From Acinetobacter halotolerans (GTDB lineage: Bacteria; Pseudomonadota; Gammaproteobacteria; Pseudomonadales; Moraxellaceae), in NCBI RefSeq assembly GCF_004208515.1, contig NZ_SGIM01000006.1:124001-188000 (forward strand): a stretch of DNA of 64,000 nucleotides. The letters are read 5' to 3'. Within the stretch, counting starts at the first letter, position 1. Each line of letters opens with the position of its first letter. Shown here one piece after another: positions 11,048 through 20,433 of this stretch. A program made the position numbers and the translations under genes. The notes under the pieces were generated by a model. That model had not been told where the DNA came from and searched no databases. It saw only the letters and a list, made by a program, of their open reading frames with translations.

Positions 11048-12466
11048 ATGGCTCAACCTAGAGTAGCACTAAAGCCTCTGTCGCTTTTTCAATTATTCTT
11101 ATTATTTACAGGTGTCATTCTTTTTTGTTGTTTACTCGGCATAGCAACCCGACAGCTCAATTTTCTTGCCTCCTTTTGGCCTGCCAATTCCGTCCTTTTA
11201 GGTTTGCTGATTCGTTTCCCACAAACACGTCATCCAATCAGTTTTATCGGTGCAATCCTTGGCTATCTCATTGCAGATAGCTTACAGGGTACACCCTTTC
11301 TGTTAAATATTTGTTTAACCTCTGCCAACTTAATCTATGTGCTGGTCACACTTGCCCTCTACATAAAATTTAACAGCGTCATTCGCTCAATGCATTTAGG
11401 CTATTTCTATTTATTTTTATTTAGTTTTTGTTGTATCGGTGGATTGTCGAGTGCGTTATTTGCAGCAATTACACTGCCTTTTTTTGATACTAAATTTGCT
11501 TTGGGCTCGTTCTGGCTTGATTATGGGCATTGGTTTACAGCAGAAATTCAGAATGCACTCTTACTTTTACCCGCTATCATTAGCACCCCATATTTAGCCA
11601 AACTCAAGCAACAACTTAATGCATTTAAATCTCAAATTATTCTAGAAAGCTTACCTTTGGTTGCAGTCATTATTTCAATTGTGATTGCCTACTATGATGC
11701 AGGGCCAGGTTCGCTACTCTATCCAATTGCACCATTGATCTGGTGCGCACTGAGATACCCTCATTTTTCAGTGGCGATTATCACCTCTATAAGCTGTGCT
11801 TTTATCATTCATCACGTGTCCCAACATTATTTATTACTTTATCCCGATCAATATCTAAATAATACGATTTCAATTCGCCTCGGGTTAATTATGATGACTA
11901 TCGCCCCACTCACCGTGTCTAGTATTAATGTGGTGCGATCCAAGTTGATTCGAGAGCTACAACACACGATTGCTCATGATGAGTTAACATCCAGCTTAAC
12001 CAGACGCCAATTTCTCCAATCATTACAACTCTTACAACAACAAGCCAAAAATTCAGGCCATACCACAGCCTTCTTAATGCTCGACATCGATCATTTCAAA
12101 CAGGTCAATGACAACTACGGCCATCTCGTCGGTGATCTAGCGCTACAAAGCTGTGTAAAAACCATTCAATCCCTTTTAAGACCTCAGGATTTGATCGGAC
12201 GTTTAGGAGGCGAAGAATTTGCTATTTTCTTAAATAACACCAATACTGAAACTGCTTACCATATTGCCGAAAAAATCCGCTTACAGGTCAGTCAAACGCC
12301 CATAGAGTCAGCACATCAACCAACTTTTTCCATCCAAATCAGTATTGGTGTTTTTGTTTGTACCGCTGAAAACCAACATTCAATTGAATATTTATTTAAG
12401 CAAGCGGACGACGCACTTTATCAAGCCAAAAGACAAGGACGAAATCAGGTGGTGATTTCGAAATAA
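11048..12466 (+). CDS. Membrane-bound diguanylate cyclase (MASE1-like sensor plus GGDEF domain)
   Basis: A 472-residue protein expected to make cyclic di-GMP from two GTP. Residues 1 to about 295 form roughly eight hydrophobic helices with the MASE1-like start FLASFWPANSVLLGLL, a membrane sensory module. Residues about 305-470 are a GGDEF domain with the active-site sequence GGEEF. The inhibitory I-site RPQD lies five residues before it, so the enzyme should be active and product-inhibited. It stands alone, divergent from nuoA, and no partner phosphodiesterase is adjacent. The signal it senses is unknown. Confidence 0.9.
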   Translation: MAQPRVALKPLSLFQLFLLFTGVILFCCLLGIATRQLNFLASFWPANSVLLGLLIRFPQTRHPISFIGAILGYLIADSLQGTPFLLNICLTSANLIYVLVTLALYIKFNSVIRSMHLGYFYLFLFSFCCIGGLSSALFAAITLPFFDTKFALGSFWLDYGHWFTAEIQNALLLLPAIISTPYLAKLKQQLNAFKSQIILESLPLVAVIISIVIAYYDAGPGSLLYPIAPLIWCALRYPHFSVAIITSISCAFIIHHVSQHYLLLYPDQYLNNTISIRLGLIMMTIAPLTVSSINVVRSKLIRELQHTIAHDELTSSLTRRQFLQSLQLLQQQAKNSGHTTAFLMLDIDHFKQVNDNYGHLVGDLALQSCVKTIQSLLRPQDLIGRLGGEEFAIFLNNTNTETAYHIAEKIRLQVSQTPIESAHQPTFSIQISIGVFVCTAENQHSIEYLFKQADDALYQAKRQGRNQVVISK

Positions 12467-12558
12467 TATGTTGCAATTCAGCTAAATACTTTAATTATCT
12501 TTTTACACAGCTTCGGCAATAGATCGGTATTCTAAAGATAGACAATAAGGAGAAAAAT

Positions 12559-12915
12559 ATGGATCTAAAATTCGCACACCACTCAGATTATTTCTTTTTT
12601 TCACAATTACTCATACGTCATATTGAGAATTACGTCCGAAAACACCCAGATGCCGATAACGCAATTTTCGATTTAAGGGATATTTACGAATTATTTAGAG
12701 AAGATTTTGCATCAACCACAACAAATCTTGAAGGAATTCTTAATATTGCAGATGCTTATCGAGTAGAAACCATAAATGGAGATGAACGACTCATCCAAAG
12801 CTATAAAATAGACGTTAAAAACAATTCTTTGTTGGTTGATTTTAATGCAGATGCCCTACGAAGTTTAAAATCAGGTCGCCCTTTAATTGAACCAGACTCC
12901 TCCCTTCAAGAATAG
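12559..12915 (+). CDS. Conserved hypothetical protein, 118 aa
   Basis: A small soluble protein that I do not recognise. It has no signal peptide, transmembrane segment or cysteine cluster. It is acidic, with many aromatic residues near the N-terminus (SDYFFFSQLL), and looks globular. It has a good ribosome site (AAGGAG, about 12548-12553) and its own start ATG. It follows the diguanylate cyclase gene by about 92 bases and ends before a strong hairpin, so it may be co-transcribed or stand alone. No function is inferred. Confidence 0.75.
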   Translation: MDLKFAHHSDYFFFSQLLIRHIENYVRKHPDADNAIFDLRDIYELFREDFASTTTNLEGILNIADAYRVETINGDERLIQSYKIDVKNNSLLVDFNADALRSLKSGRPLIEPDSSLQE

Positions 12916-12944
12916 ACCACTCCGTATATCCAAAACATATACGA

Positions 12945-12975
12945 CAAAGCCAAAGCAAACAGTGCTTTGGCTTTG
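12945..12975. terminator. Strong hairpin between convergent genes
   Basis: A 13-bp perfect stem (CAAAGCCAAAGCA / TGCTTTGGCTTTG) with a five-base loop lies between the plus-strand 118-aa gene and minus-strand bfmS. It has no long T-run but is well placed as a bidirectional terminator. Confidence 0.7.
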
Positions 12976-13009
12976 AGTTGAAACATTTTCTTTAGTATAT
13001 AAGTGCTGA

Positions 13010-14650
13010 TTATTTCTTTAAGGTTTGCTTATAACGTTTTGCAGGCCACGTCATCATAAAGCGCGCACCGCCTAAGTTTGGACTCTGATCCACATGAACC
13101 TCACCACCAAACCAATACGCAATACGACTCACAATAGATAAGCCCAAGCCATACCCACCAGAAGCACGGGTACGACTATCATCTAAACGCGCAAAAGCCT
13201 CAAAAATCCGCGCTCGCTCTTGCTCAGGGATACCCGGACCATCGTCTTCCACACAAACGTAGGCATGACCATCTGCACGGATACCGCCACTAATACGCAC
13301 TTTATGATCACAATAACGTACTGCATTTCCAACCAAATTCTGTACCACACGATGTAAATAACGACGCTCTGCATCTACTTTTAATACCAAGGATGGCGCA
13401 ATCAATTCAATTTCTTTTTGAGTTTTCAGTGCCTCAGTTTCCATCGCAACTTGATCGAGCACCTCAACCAGTACAATCTCCTCAAAGTCTAAGGATGGTG
13501 TACCCTGCTCAAGCTTGGCATAAGTCATAATCTCATCGATTAAGGTATTTAGTGCTTCAATATCCTTATCAATCATATCGACTTGCTGAATCCGATAATT
13601 ATAATCATCTTCCTCAGCCAACATTTCCATTCCAAAACGGATCCGCGCCACAGGTGTTCTCAGCTCATGCGAAACTGCTCGCATCAACTCCCGTTGCGCT
13701 TCAATCAAACGCTGGATATGGTCTGACATGTTATTATAACTTGATGCCAAGTTTGCCATTTCATCCGTACCTTCAATCGGTACACGCAATGACAAATCAC
13801 CCGACTTCATTTTATTCAAGGCATAACGTACCTGACGAATTTTACGTTCGAGAGGCAAAATCAGACCATAAACACCTAAGCTGAGTAAGAAGAGGCTGAA
13901 TAAGGTAATGCCAGCAGAAAGCTGAAAAGGCATCCAATTAAACATTGGAACTGGACCCAAGAGCAGAACCCGTGCAGGGTGATTCGGCATCGGCGAAACA
14001 ATCGAAATGGTTGTTCCGCGTATACTGGCACTGTCTTTATACAACAACACACTTTGATCTTGACGTAAACGACCAATCTGCTCTGAATCTAAATTAATAT
14101 CTCTAATATCTAAAATTTCTATTGGATAATAAAAGTGTTCTTTAATTTTCTCTAAATACTCTCGCTCCTGCCCCGGATAAAAAATCAAATAATCCAAGAC
14201 AAAAATTGGCAGCGCCTTCATTTGACGCTCACCTAGCTTATCGACTTTTATATAGAGGAAATGCTGAGGATCATCTTTCAAACCAATAATGATGTAACCA
14301 ACACCATGATTTGCATCGTAACGAACCACGGATTTTTGTACAGCGATACGTTTCTTTTCAGTCCGAGAAAGTTCGACTCGCGCTGCATCCACATAATAGA
14401 TGGGCAATTCCAACAAATCGGATGCATCTGAAATCCAATCTAGTTTTTGTTGTTTTTCTGGTTGACGAGATACCCCCTCACTAATAACGTAGGAAATACC
14501 ATCCGTGAGAGACTCACGATATTCTTGCGCACGTTGATAGTTAATGATTTGTACCAGCAAATAACAAAATGCGGCGACCACAACCACCAATACGACCAAT
14601 CCAGCATAAATTCGCAAGAATATGCTGTTCTTCAGTACTCGACTCACCAT
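13010..14650 (-). CDS. bfmS: BfmS sensor histidine kinase
   Basis: A 546-residue inner membrane kinase, the partner of BfmR, known in Acinetobacter to control envelope, pilus and biofilm functions. Order of parts: N-terminal transmembrane helix (about residues 12-33), a periplasmic sensor domain, a second helix (about 240-265), a HAMP linker, a HisKA dimerisation segment with the phospho-accepting histidine in AVSHELRTPVARIRF, and a HATPase domain. The HATPase has N-box NLVGNAVRYC, G1 box EDDGPGIPEQ and G2 box GGYGLGLSI. It lies 85 bases downstream of bfmR, with a hairpin between the two genes. Confidence 0.95.
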   Translation of the reverse strand: MVSRVLKNSIFLRIYAGLVVLVVVVAAFCYLLVQIINYQRAQEYRESLTDGISYVISEGVSRQPEKQQKLDWISDASDLLELPIYYVDAARVELSRTEKKRIAVQKSVVRYDANHGVGYIIIGLKDDPQHFLYIKVDKLGERQMKALPIFVLDYLIFYPGQEREYLEKIKEHFYYPIEILDIRDINLDSEQIGRLRQDQSVLLYKDSASIRGTTISIVSPMPNHPARVLLLGPVPMFNWMPFQLSAGITLFSLFLLSLGVYGLILPLERKIRQVRYALNKMKSGDLSLRVPIEGTDEMANLASSYNNMSDHIQRLIEAQRELMRAVSHELRTPVARIRFGMEMLAEEDDYNYRIQQVDMIDKDIEALNTLIDEIMTYAKLEQGTPSLDFEEIVLVEVLDQVAMETEALKTQKEIELIAPSLVLKVDAERRYLHRVVQNLVGNAVRYCDHKVRISGGIRADGHAYVCVEDDGPGIPEQERARIFEAFARLDDSRTRASGGYGLGLSIVSRIAYWFGGEVHVDQSPNLGGARFMMTWPAKRYKQTLKK

Positions 14651-14703
14651 AAGGGAAATGATTCCAAGTTATTCAACAACTTCTCCTTGTTAAAAAAGAG
14701 AAA

Positions 14704-14727
14704 CCCTCCTTTACGAGAAAAGGAGGG
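14704..14727. terminator. Hairpin between bfmR and bfmS
   Basis: A 9-bp inverted repeat (CCCTCCTTT / AAAGGAGGG) with a six-base loop sits just after the bfmR stop codon. It could reduce read-through into bfmS or process the bfmRS mRNA. It resembles the CCCCCTTTTT-type palindromes elsewhere in the window. Confidence 0.55.
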
Positions 14728-14735
14728 GCTGAATT

Positions 14736-15452
14736 TTACATCCCATTGGTTTCTTTAACGAATAAATAACCTTTACTGCGTACTGTTTTAATTCGTTTCG
14801 GGTTTTCTGGGTCATCGCCAATTTTTGGACGAATACGAGAAATACGCACATCAATTGAGCGGTCTTGGCCATCGTACTCAATACCACGTAGACGCTCAAA
14901 AATATCTTCACGAGATAAGATACGCCCTGCGTTCGACGCTAACAACCACAACAAATCATATTCAGCGCTGGTGAAATCAACCAGCTCACCATTTAAGGTC
15001 ACTGAACGACCGCCATTATCAATCACAAGATCGTCAAACTCGATACGTTGAGCGACTTCATCTTCAACTGTTTTATCTGTACGGCGTAATAACGCACGAA
15101 TACGAGCCAACAACACACGTGGTTGAACAGGCTTAGCAACATAATCGTCTGCACCCATTTCCAAACCAAGTACTTGGTCCATATCTTCTGTACGTGCTGT
15201 CAACATCAAAATCGGTTGATGATAATGCGGACGCACTTCACGACAAACGGTTAAGCCGTCCGCACCTGGCAACATGACGTCAAGCACAACTAGATCTGGT
15301 TGTTCGCTGATAATTCGACGAATCGCGCGGTTACCATCAGTTTCAACCCCAACCTCTAAACCGTTACGGATCAAATACTCTTGTGTTAACCGAGCTAAAC
15401 GCTCATCATCTTCTACGATCAAAATTTTCGGTAACTTTTCTTCTTGGCTCAT
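14736..15452 (-). CDS. bfmR: BfmR response regulator (OmpR family)
   Basis: A 238-residue regulator. The receiver domain (about 1-120) has acidic pocket residues in IVEDDERLARL, the phospho-accepting aspartate in LVVLDVMLPGADGLTV, and the conserved lysine in DDYVAKPVQPR. The C-terminal winged helix ends in IKTVRSKGYLFV. I chose the ATG at 15452 (protein starts MSQEEKLPKI) because a good AGGGGC ribosome site precedes it and it gives the known BfmR length. An upstream in-frame ATG at 15506 would add 18 unlikely residues. It is the first gene of bfmRS. Confidence 0.95.
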   Translation of the reverse strand: MSQEEKLPKILIVEDDERLARLTQEYLIRNGLEVGVETDGNRAIRRIISEQPDLVVLDVMLPGADGLTVCREVRPHYHQPILMLTARTEDMDQVLGLEMGADDYVAKPVQPRVLLARIRALLRRTDKTVEDEVAQRIEFDDLVIDNGGRSVTLNGELVDFTSAEYDLLWLLASNAGRILSREDIFERLRGIEYDGQDRSIDVRISRIRPKIGDDPENPKRIKTVRSKGYLFVKETNGM

Positions 15453-15717
15453 TTGTTTGCCCCTAAAATTTGGCATATACATTGGTTCATGTTTTGCAAT
15501 ATACACACGTTTACATTGTAAACAAGTAGCCGTTCACCAAACTGATACACGCCTACCTCATTTTGTTATAATTTTATTAAAATTATGAATTTTAATGGCT
15601 TTTTCAGTTTTTTATGCTTCTCTCCAACAGAATGAATAATAAGTATAAAATTTGTTCCAATGTTAAACAATTTGTTTCTTAGTTGGTCAAAAAGAATTTA
15701 AGTGTTTGTTTTTTGAG

Positions 15718-15738
15718 TTATCCACAGAGTTATCTATA
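15718..15738 (+). promoter_or_regulatory. DnaA boxes upstream of nrdA
   Basis: TTATCCACA (consensus DnaA box) at 15718-15726 is followed by TTATCTATA at 15730-15738, with a 12-bp centre spacing. DnaA boxes upstream of nrdAB are known in E. coli, where DnaA links nucleotide synthesis to replication. The same role here is inferred. Confidence 0.6.
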
Positions 15739-15839
15739 CGGCTTTTTGAAGGGCTTTGCTATGCTATGTGTCTGTGAAATCAGCAGTTAAAACATGAAAA
15801 AAACTTTAGTAAAATGTCAATATTGATCTACTGCTAAAA

Positions 15840-15887
15840 ATACCGTATCTTGTGTTTAAAATAAACTTTAACCACTAAGTCTTGTGT
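15840..15887 (+). promoter_or_regulatory. Tandem NrdR-type boxes upstream of nrdA
   Basis: Two 16-bp elements, ATACCGTATCTTGTGT (15840-15855) and CCACTAAGTCTTGTGT (15872-15887), share the TCTTGTGT half and are 32 bp apart, about three helical turns. This matches the paired, phased arrangement of NrdR repressor boxes upstream of ribonucleotide reductase operons. Confidence 0.65.
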
Positions 15888-15975
15888 TTATCCCTCAAAC
15901 ATCGTGGCATAATTTTTGCTCGATTCAAACGGTCTATGAACATAAAAATATAGATGATAATGGAGCTATGCTGAC

Positions 15976-18810
15976 ATGAGCATCATCACTTCTACTCCCG
16001 GCCAACTTCAGGTTATTAAGCGCACTGGTGAAATTGCGACTTTTAATGCTGAAAAAATCTCTGTTGCGATTGGGAAAGCTTTTTTAGCTGTTGAAGGTCA
16101 ACAAGGTGCTGACTCTAGTCGCATCCATGACCGAATCACACAACTGACAGAGATGGTTCTGAATACATTCAATCGCCGTTTACCATCAGGTGGCACGATT
16201 CATATCGAAGAAATTCAAGATCAAGTTGAGTTGGCATTGATGCGTACAGGCGAGCAGAAAGTTGCGCGTGCCTATGTGATCTATCGAGATCAACGTGCAA
16301 CTGCGCGCCAACAAACTGGGGCAAACCACCATCCAACACTTCAAATCATTGATGCCAAAGGTCAACTACAACCTTTGGACTTGGATGCACTGACCACCAC
16401 GATCGAAACTGCAAGTGCGGGTTTGGAAGGCATTGATGTACAAGCCATTGTCGATGAAACTGTTAAGAACTTATATAACGGTGTCAAAGAGAGTGATATT
16501 GCCACCACGATGATGATGGCAACACGTACCCGCATCGAACAAGAACCAAACTATACTTATGTGACGGCACGTTTGTTATGTAATGAGTTGGTCAGCACAG
16601 GCTTAGTGTTCTTAGGTTTACCAACCGATACTTCGGAAGGTGATGCTTTAGAAACGTTCTTAAAGAAAGGGATTGAGCTCGATCTACTCTCACCTGATCT
16701 TCTTAATTTTGACCTTGCAAAATTGGCAGCTGCGATTCGACCAGAACGCTCAAACCAGTTTACCTACTTAGGTCTACAAACTTTATTTGACCGTTACTTT
16801 ATCCATTCAAATGGCGTGCGTTTTGAATTACCACAATTATTCTTTATGCGTGTGTCGATGGGTCTGGCAGTCAGTGAAGAAAATAAAGAAGACCGCGCAA
16901 TTGAGTTCTATAACTTACTGTCTAGCTTCGACTACATGGCATCTACGCCTACCCTATTTAACTCAGGTACATTACGCCCACAACTTTCAAGCTGTTACTT
17001 GACCACTATTGGTGATGACTTGTACGACATTTATGGTGCAATGCGTGACAACGCAATGCTATCAAAATGGGCTGGCGGTTTAGGTAATGACTGGACACCT
17101 GTTCGTGCGTTGAACTCATATATCAAAGGTACGAATGGTAAATCTCAGGGTGTTGTGCCATTCCTGAAAGTTGCTAACGATACCGCAGTCGCTGTCAACC
17201 AAGGTGGTAAACGTAAGGGTGCGGTTTGTGCATACCTAGAAACTTGGCACTTGGATATCGAAGAATTCCTAGAGCTACGTAAGAACACCGGTGATGATCG
17301 TCGTCGTACTCATGACATGAACACTGCAAACTGGGTGCCAGACTTATTTATGCAGCGTGTATTTGAAGATGGTGATTGGACATTATTCACCCCTTCTGAA
17401 ACACCAGATTTGCATGACTTAACGGGCGCTGCCTTTGCTGAGCGTTATGCTTACTACGAAGGCATTGCTAAAGAAAGCAATATGCTTCATAAGAAAATCC
17501 GTGCGAAAGACTTATGGCGCAAAATGCTTTCTATGTTATTTGAAACTGGTCATCCTTGGATCACATTCAAAGACGTATGTAACTTACGCTCACCACAACA
17601 ACACGTTGGCGTAGTGCACTCATCAAACTTGTGTACAGAAATCACCTTAAATACTAGCCAAGATGAAATCGCGGTATGTAACTTAGGTTCGATTAACCTC
17701 GTAGAACACGTTAAAGGTGGTGTGCTCGATCGCGAGAAACTTGCTCGTACCATTAAAACTGCAGTTCGTATGCTCGATAACGTGATCGACATTAACTACT
17801 ATGCAGTTCCACAAGCGAAGAACTCGAACTTGAAGCACCGCCCTGTCGGTATGGGTATCATGGGCTTCCAAGATGCACTTTATGAAATGGGCATCGCTTA
17901 TGGTTCTGATGCAGCAGTTGATTTTGCTGATGAATCAATGGAAGTGATTAGCTACTATGCAATCCAAACTTCGAGTGATTTGGCTGTTGAACGTGGTGTG
18001 TATACAACATTTAAAGGTTCATTGTGGGATCAAGGTATCCTTCCAATCGACTCTTTAGACCTTGTTGCAAAAACTCGTCCAGAGCGTATGTTTGAAGTTG
18101 ACCGTACTCAACGTTTGGACTGGGACACATTACGTGCCAAAGTTCAAAAAGATGGTATGCGTAACTCGAATGTGATGGCGATTGCACCAACGGCAACCAT
18201 TTCAAATATTTGTGGCGTGTCTCAATCCATTGAGCCAACATTCCAAAACTTATATGTGAAATCAAACCTTTCTGGTGAATTCACTGTGATCAACCCATAC
18301 CTCGTTCGTGCATTAAAAGAACGTGGTCTGTGGGATACCGTGATGGTCAATGACCTGAAACACTTTGAAGGCTCTGTACAGAAAATTGCGCGTATTCCTG
18401 AAGAATTAAAAGCAATCTTTGCGACTGCATTTGAAGTGGATACACGTTGGATCGTTGATGCTGCTTCTCGTCGTCAAAAATGGATCGATCAAGCACAATC
18501 ATTGAACCTTTATATCGCTGGTGCAAATGGTAAGAAGCTTGACATCACCTATAAAATGGCATGGTTACGTGGTCTGAAAACGACTTATTACCTCCGAGCT
18601 TTGGGTGCAACCTCTGCTGAGAAATCAACGATTAATACGGGTGCACTCAATGCAGTGAAACCAGCATCGGCTGAAGCTCCTGTGGTTGCAGCACAAGCTG
18701 TAGAAGAGAAGAAGCCAGAAGCTAAAGTTGAAGAAGACGGTTTTACCACTGCGGCTCCAGTGCCAATGGCGTGTTCAATCGACAACCCAGACTGTGAAGC
18801 TTGTCAGTAA
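15976..18810 (+). CDS. nrdA: Class Ia ribonucleoside-diphosphate reductase, alpha subunit
   Basis: A 944-residue large subunit that reduces ribonucleoside diphosphates to deoxy forms. The N-terminal ATP-cone region (about residues 8-110, QVIKRTGEIATFNAEKI) provides dATP feedback control, and a second cone-like segment follows. Active-site sequences include SSCYLTTIGDDLYDIYGAM, NLCTEITLNTS and AVCNLGSINL. The C-terminal tail ends in CSIDNPDCEACQ, whose cysteines shuttle reducing power from thioredoxin or glutaredoxin. It is longer than the 761-residue E. coli enzyme, as is normal for the two-cone type. Upstream sites suggest NrdR and DnaA control. Confidence 0.96.
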   Translation: MSIITSTPGQLQVIKRTGEIATFNAEKISVAIGKAFLAVEGQQGADSSRIHDRITQLTEMVLNTFNRRLPSGGTIHIEEIQDQVELALMRTGEQKVARAYVIYRDQRATARQQTGANHHPTLQIIDAKGQLQPLDLDALTTTIETASAGLEGIDVQAIVDETVKNLYNGVKESDIATTMMMATRTRIEQEPNYTYVTARLLCNELVSTGLVFLGLPTDTSEGDALETFLKKGIELDLLSPDLLNFDLAKLAAAIRPERSNQFTYLGLQTLFDRYFIHSNGVRFELPQLFFMRVSMGLAVSEENKEDRAIEFYNLLSSFDYMASTPTLFNSGTLRPQLSSCYLTTIGDDLYDIYGAMRDNAMLSKWAGGLGNDWTPVRALNSYIKGTNGKSQGVVPFLKVANDTAVAVNQGGKRKGAVCAYLETWHLDIEEFLELRKNTGDDRRRTHDMNTANWVPDLFMQRVFEDGDWTLFTPSETPDLHDLTGAAFAERYAYYEGIAKESNMLHKKIRAKDLWRKMLSMLFETGHPWITFKDVCNLRSPQQHVGVVHSSNLCTEITLNTSQDEIAVCNLGSINLVEHVKGGVLDREKLARTIKTAVRMLDNVIDINYYAVPQAKNSNLKHRPVGMGIMGFQDALYEMGIAYGSDAAVDFADESMEVISYYAIQTSSDLAVERGVYTTFKGSLWDQGILPIDSLDLVAKTRPERMFEVDRTQRLDWDTLRAKVQKDGMRNSNVMAIAPTATISNICGVSQSIEPTFQNLYVKSNLSGEFTVINPYLVRALKERGLWDTVMVNDLKHFEGSVQKIARIPEELKAIFATAFEVDTRWIVDAASRRQKWIDQAQSLNLYIAGANGKKLDITYKMAWLRGLKTTYYLRALGATSAEKSTINTGALNAVKPASAEAPVVAAQAVEEKKPEAKVEEDGFTTAAPVPMACSIDNPDCEACQ

Positions 18811-18822
18811 AATTCTCCTAAA

Positions 18823-18845
18823 TCCCCCTTTTTCAAAAAGGGGGA
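18823..18845. repeat. CCCCCTTTTT-type palindrome after nrdA
   Basis: A near-perfect 23-base palindrome (TCCCCCTTTTT, one-base centre, AAAAAGGGGGA) lies 13 bases after the nrdA stop. It may act as a terminator or attenuator between nrdA and nrdB. A related element, also introduced by AAATCCCCC, occurs at 58014-58040. Confidence 0.65.
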
Positions 18846-18866
18846 CTTAACTAGAAGGCAGAGATT

Positions 18867-18998
18867 ATGTTCAATTTTAGCCATAACTATATGTTAGGAC
18901 TTGCTGTTCTGATCTTTGCTTTTATTTTCTTTTATGTGCCCATGGTTTATGCATTTTTAGCCATTCGCAAACAACAGCGTAAGCAAAATAAGTCTTAG
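18867..18998 (+). CDS. Predicted 43-aa single-pass membrane microprotein
   Basis: The ATG at 18867 opens a 43-codon frame that ends with TAG at 18996. A good AGAAGG-type ribosome site lies about ten bases upstream. The product has a short polar start (MFNFSHNYML), one strong hydrophobic helix (about residues 10-32, LAVLIFAFIFFYVPMVYAF), and a basic tail (IRKQQRKQNKS), giving a predicted N-out, C-in membrane peptide. It lies between nrdA and nrdB on the same strand. I do not recognise a family. Whether it relates to nucleotide reduction or is simply a passenger is unknown. Confidence 0.65.
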   Translation: MFNFSHNYMLGLAVLIFAFIFFYVPMVYAFLAIRKQQRKQNKS

Positions 18999-19136
18999 GG
19001 ATTGTAGGTCTGAGTTCATCAAAATTTTGAATATCAATCGATAAAACTTAATTTTGCTTACACAATATAAGCGTATATTTAAGATGTCTTTGTTGAGATG
19101 TCGATAACAGCTATACACAACGAAGAGAGAACGCAA

Positions 19137-20420
19137 ATGTCTATCCTAAGTTGGGACGATTTTGAAGATGATTCGCAAAAACCGACTACACATGAACACA
19201 AGTCTGCGCCCGTCGAACCGAAAAAAACGGTTGATACGCAGATGGTATCTGATGCAGAGCCTTCATCGCAGAGCATGGCAGCTTCACAATCCACTGGAGC
19301 CAGTGCCATCCGATCAACAAATCCCACCGATTCGTTGGCTCGAGCATCTAAAGCCTTAGAACATCTCGATGTTGCACCGGGTTTAGAAGAGCTTGAGATG
19401 GGTGCACAACGTGTGCAAGTTGATGACAAAGCGATGATCAACTGCCGTGCAGACTTGAACCAGCTTGTTCCATTTAAATATGAATGGGCTTGGCAGAAGT
19501 ATTTAGACGGATGTGCCAACCACTGGATGCCACAAGAAGTCAACATGAACCATGATATCGCGCTTTGGAAGTCTGAAAATGGCTTAACTGAAGATGAGCG
19601 TACCATCATCATGCGTTCTTTAGGTTTCTTCTCGACTGCGGACTCATTGGTTGCAAACAACTTGGTCTTGGCGATTTACCGTCATATTACCAACCCTGAA
19701 TGCCGTCAATACATCTTGCGTCAAGCATTTGAAGAAGCGATTCACACCCATGCTTATCAATACTGTATTGAATCTTTGGGTATGGATGAAGGCGAAGTCT
19801 TCAATATGTACCGCGAAGTCCCAAGTGTTGCACGTAAAGCAGCATGGGGTTTAAAATATACACAGTCATTGAGCGATCCAACCTTCCAAACAGGTACACC
19901 TGAAAACGATCAAATCTTATTGCGTAACTTGATCGCATTCTATTGTGTACTTGAAGGTATCTTCTTCTACTGTGGTTTCAGTCAAATCTTATCTATGGGT
20001 CGTCGTAATAAGATGAATGGTGTTGCTGAGCAATTCCAATACATCTTGCGTGATGAATCGATGCACTTGAACTTTGGTATCGATATGATTAACCAAATCA
20101 AGATCGAAAACCCACAGTTGTGGACGGCTGAATTCCAACAAGAAGTCATTCAAATGATTCTTGAAGGCACGATGCTTGAGATCGAATATGCACGTGACAC
20201 GATGCCACGCGGTGTATTGGGTATGAACGCAGCAATGATGGAAGAATACTTAAAATTCATCTGTAACCGTCGCCTATCTCAACTTGGTTTACCAGAGCAG
20301 TTTGCTGGTGTGACCAATCCATTCCAGTGGATGTCAGAAATGATGGATTTACGCAAAGAGAAGAATTTCTTCGAGACGCGCGTAACTGATTATCAAACTG
20401 GCGGTGCTTTGAGCTGGTAA
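19137..20420 (+). CDS. nrdB: Class Ia ribonucleoside-diphosphate reductase, beta subunit
   Basis: A 427-residue radical-bearing subunit. The di-iron and tyrosyl-radical motif [11 protein letters not shown] supplies a glutamate, a histidine and the radical tyrosine in the E..H...Y spacing. Further ligands lie in DEDERT-like helices and in [13 protein letters not shown]. The N-terminal 80 residues are polar and low complexity (Ser, Thr, Pro, Glu). I prefer the ATG at 19137 ([11 protein letters not shown]) because GAAGAGAG precedes it. An upstream in-frame ATG at 19098 would add 13 residues. Note that nrdA and nrdB are separated by about 325 bases rather than overlapping. Confidence 0.95.
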   Translation: MSILSWDDFEDDSQKPTTHEHKSAPVEPKKTVDTQMVSDAEPSSQSMAASQSTGASAIRSTNPTDSLARASKALEHLDVAPGLEELEMGAQRVQVDDKAMINCRADLNQLVPFKYEWAWQKYLDGCANHWMPQEVNMNHDIALWKSENGLTEDERTIIMRSLGFFSTADSLVANNLVLAIYRHITNPECRQYILRQAFEEAIHTHAYQYCIESLGMDEGEVFNMYREVPSVARKAAWGLKYTQSLSDPTFQTGTPENDQILLRNLIAFYCVLEGIFFYCGFSQILSMGRRNKMNGVAEQFQYILRDESMHLNFGIDMINQIKIENPQLWTAEFQQEVIQMILEGTMLEIEYARDTMPRGVLGMNAAMMEEYLKFICNRRLSQLGLPEQFAGVTNPFQWMSEMMDLRKEKNFFETRVTDYQTGGALSW

Positions 20421-20433
20421 AAAATTAAAGAAA

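Larger units (their letters stand above)
15453..15975. promoter_or_regulatory. Divergent bfmR / nrdA control region
   Basis: About 520 bases without a gene. It holds the bfmR promoter on the minus strand and the nrdA promoter on the plus strand. Two recognisable site sets on the nrdA side (DnaA boxes at 15718-15738, NrdR-type boxes at 15840-15887) are listed separately. The rest is AT-rich and otherwise unremarkable. Confidence 0.7.

Noticed and set aside
15453..15506. Longer N-terminus for BfmR starting at 15506
   Set aside because: The ATG at 15452 has a better ribosome site and gives the standard 238-residue BfmR.
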